DNA from: CAWJKP01 sp963843465
GTDB lineage: Bacteria; Planctomycetota; Planctomycetia; Pirellulales; Thermoguttaceae
Direction: 5' to 3'
DNA length: 64,000 bases
NCBI GenBank assembly: GCA_963843465.1
Contig: CAWJKP010000001.1
Span: 1,674,001-1,738,000 of the forward strand
Each line of letters opens with the position of its first letter. Position 1 is the stretch's first letter. The notes beneath the pieces were generated by a model. The model was not told the DNA's origin. It did no database searches and worked only from the letters and a program-made list of their open reading frames with translations. The position numbers and the translations under genes were made by a program. This document shows positions 62,740 to 64,000 of the stretch, piece after piece.

Positions 62740-64000
62740 TGTCCGCCCTGCGTTTGATTTTCGCCTCGCTGGCCTATCATTGGCGGGTCCAGTTGGCGGT
62801 GGCCGCCGGGGTCGTCGCCGGGACGGCCGTGATCACGGGGGCCCTGCTGGTGGGCGACTCGATGCAGGGCAGCCTCCGCGACCTGACGCTCCAGCGGCTA
62901 GGCTGCATCGATGAGGCCCTGGTGGCCGACCGCTTCTTCCGCGCCGATTTGGCCGCCGAGCTGGCCCAACAGCCCGCCTTCGGCCGCGACTTCGCCGACG
63001 CCGTGCCGGCGATCCTCTTGCGGACGACCCTGGAAACACCCGAGCGGGACCCGCCCGTTCTCGCCAATCGCGTCAACCTGGTCGGCTGCGACGAGCGATT
63101 CTGGGGCCTCTTCCCCAACGTGGCCCAGAAAAGGGGATAAGTCCCATTTCTGCGGGGAAATGGGACTTATCCCCTTTTACGGGCAGGTGGTGCTCAACGG
63201 GCCGCTGGCCCGGCAGTTGGGTGTCGGCGCGGGCGACGACGTGATGCTCCGCCTGCCGCGGCAGGGAGCGATCCCGGCCGAAAGCCCTTTGGGCAGGAAA
63301 ACGGAAACCGTCGCCGCCGAGCGGGTCCGCGTGCAAGCGGTGATTCCCGCCGCAGGGCCCGGGCGGTTCGACCTGCGGCCCAACCAGCAGCCGCCCCGCA
63401 CGGCCTTCGTCTCCCTAGACTGGCTCCAGGATCGGCTCAAACAGCCTCAGCGGGCCAACGCGATCTTCGTTGCTAGCCGCGATCCGGAGCGTGCTGCCCC
63501 GCCGGAGGCCGAGGCGTCGCTGGCGGGCCTGCTGCGGCCGACGCTGGCCGACTTCGGCATCCGCGTCGAGAAGACCGACCGGGGCTACTTCAACATCACC
63601 TCCGACCGCATGATCCTCTCGCCGGCTGCGGAAACCGCCATCGAGGAGTCGCTCCGCGGGCTGTCCTTCCAGCCCGCGCTGGTCTACCTGGCCAAGACGA
63701 TCGAGTGCCGCGGGGCGAAAGTGCCCTACTCGACGATCGCCGCCGTCGATTTCACGGCCGCGCCGCCGCTGGGGCCGCTGCTGGCCGCGGATGGAAAGGC
63801 GATCGGACCGCTGGCGCCGGAGGAGATCGTGCTCAACTCCTGGGCGGCCGACGACCTCCACGCCCGGCCGGGCGACACCGTCGAGGTCAACTATTTCCAG
63901 CCCGAGAGCCTCGACGGGCAGGTCCGCCTGGCCGACCCGCCGGCCCGCTTCCGTCTGAAGGCCATCGCCCCCCTGGCCGGCGCGGCCGACGACCGGGCCT
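62739..64000 (+). pseudogene. FtsX/MacB-type ABC permease, interrupted by a palindrome; 3' end outside window
   Basis: The frame from 62739 encodes the first membrane helix (VQLAVAAGVVAGTAVITGAL) and the beginning of the periplasmic domain (CIDEALVADRFFRADLAAEL). It ends at TAA 63138-63140 inside a 50-base palindrome (63129-63178). Beyond it, the homologous periplasmic domain resumes in another frame (GQVVLNGPLARQLGVGAGDD, then FDLRPNQQPPRTAFVSLDWL) and stays open to base 64000. The rest of the permease is downstream. The insertion length is not a multiple of three and brings an in-frame stop, so the product would be truncated at about 133 residues. Confidence 0.8.
63129..63178. repeat. 22-bp perfect palindromic repeat interrupting the ABC permease
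   Basis: Arms at 63129-63150 and 63157-63178 are exact inverted complements around TGCGGG; each arm contains AAAAGGGGATAAGTCCCA. This is REP/MITE-like in form. No other copy is present in the window. Confidence 0.93.

Overview
The window is about 64 kb of high-G+C bacterial DNA that looks like Planctomycetota, probably close to Pirellulales. Indicators are many Tat- or Sec-exported enzymes (Gfo/Idh/MocA oxidoreductase, DUF362, an aminotransferase with a Tat signal), a MoxR-DUF58-VWA-PQQ-propeller block, very long PstC and PstA proteins, a small NPYRPP-type membrane protein, and many short palindromic and heptameric repeats. No rRNA, tRNA, CRISPR array or intact transposase was found.

Layout. 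(1) 1-17.8 kb, plus strand: secreted carbohydrate and surface enzymes. These are two parallel beta-helix proteins, a neutral-ceramidase-like protein, a Tat oxidoreductase, an alpha/beta hydrolase, an SGNH hydrolase, a transglutaminase-like/FN3 protein, a Tat-exported DegT-type aminotransferase, a SulP permease and a GH2-like protein whose usual acid/base Glu is missing. (2) 18-21.5 kb: an isolated PII protein, then a polyferredoxin and a DUF362 protein on the minus strand. (3) 21.5-31.5 kb, minus strand: five co-directional genes, namely two TPR-sulfotransferases, a second transglutaminase-like protein and two tandem B12-type radical SAM enzymes. (4) 31.7-45 kb: lpxD, a decayed pilT, then phoB-phoR-pstS-pstC-pstA-pstB-phoU and a convergent MgtC/DUF4010 transporter. 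(5) 45-49 kb: a TPR membrane protein, a small lipoprotein, a membrane-anchored protein and a gene-free stretch with a candidate structured RNA. (6) 49.3-60 kb, minus strand: two VWA/BatA-type proteins, a CPBP protease, DUF58, MoxR and a PQQ-propeller protein. (7) 60-64 kb: small hypotheticals, then a LolD-type ABC ATPase and an interrupted FtsX-type permease.

The most unusual feature is the repeat landscape. Three unrelated 7-bp tandem repeat families (GAGTTAG, GTGGTCA, TCAGATY) and several palindromic families sit almost exactly on gene boundaries. Arrays often begin at a TAG stop codon or lie directly against a start codon. Several occur as inverted pairs around a core, one pair flanks a whole CPBP protease gene, one palindrome is read in frame inside pstA, one interrupts the ABC permease, and one is embedded in a pilT remnant.

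About ten small-indel frameshifts split otherwise convincing genes (phoU, moxR, DUF362, radical SAM copy 1, and others). At least one lies in a homopolymer, so some are probably sequencing or assembly errors. Those genes are annotated as one locus each with the frameshift stated. Functions are inferred from motifs and general family knowledge; no database search was run.
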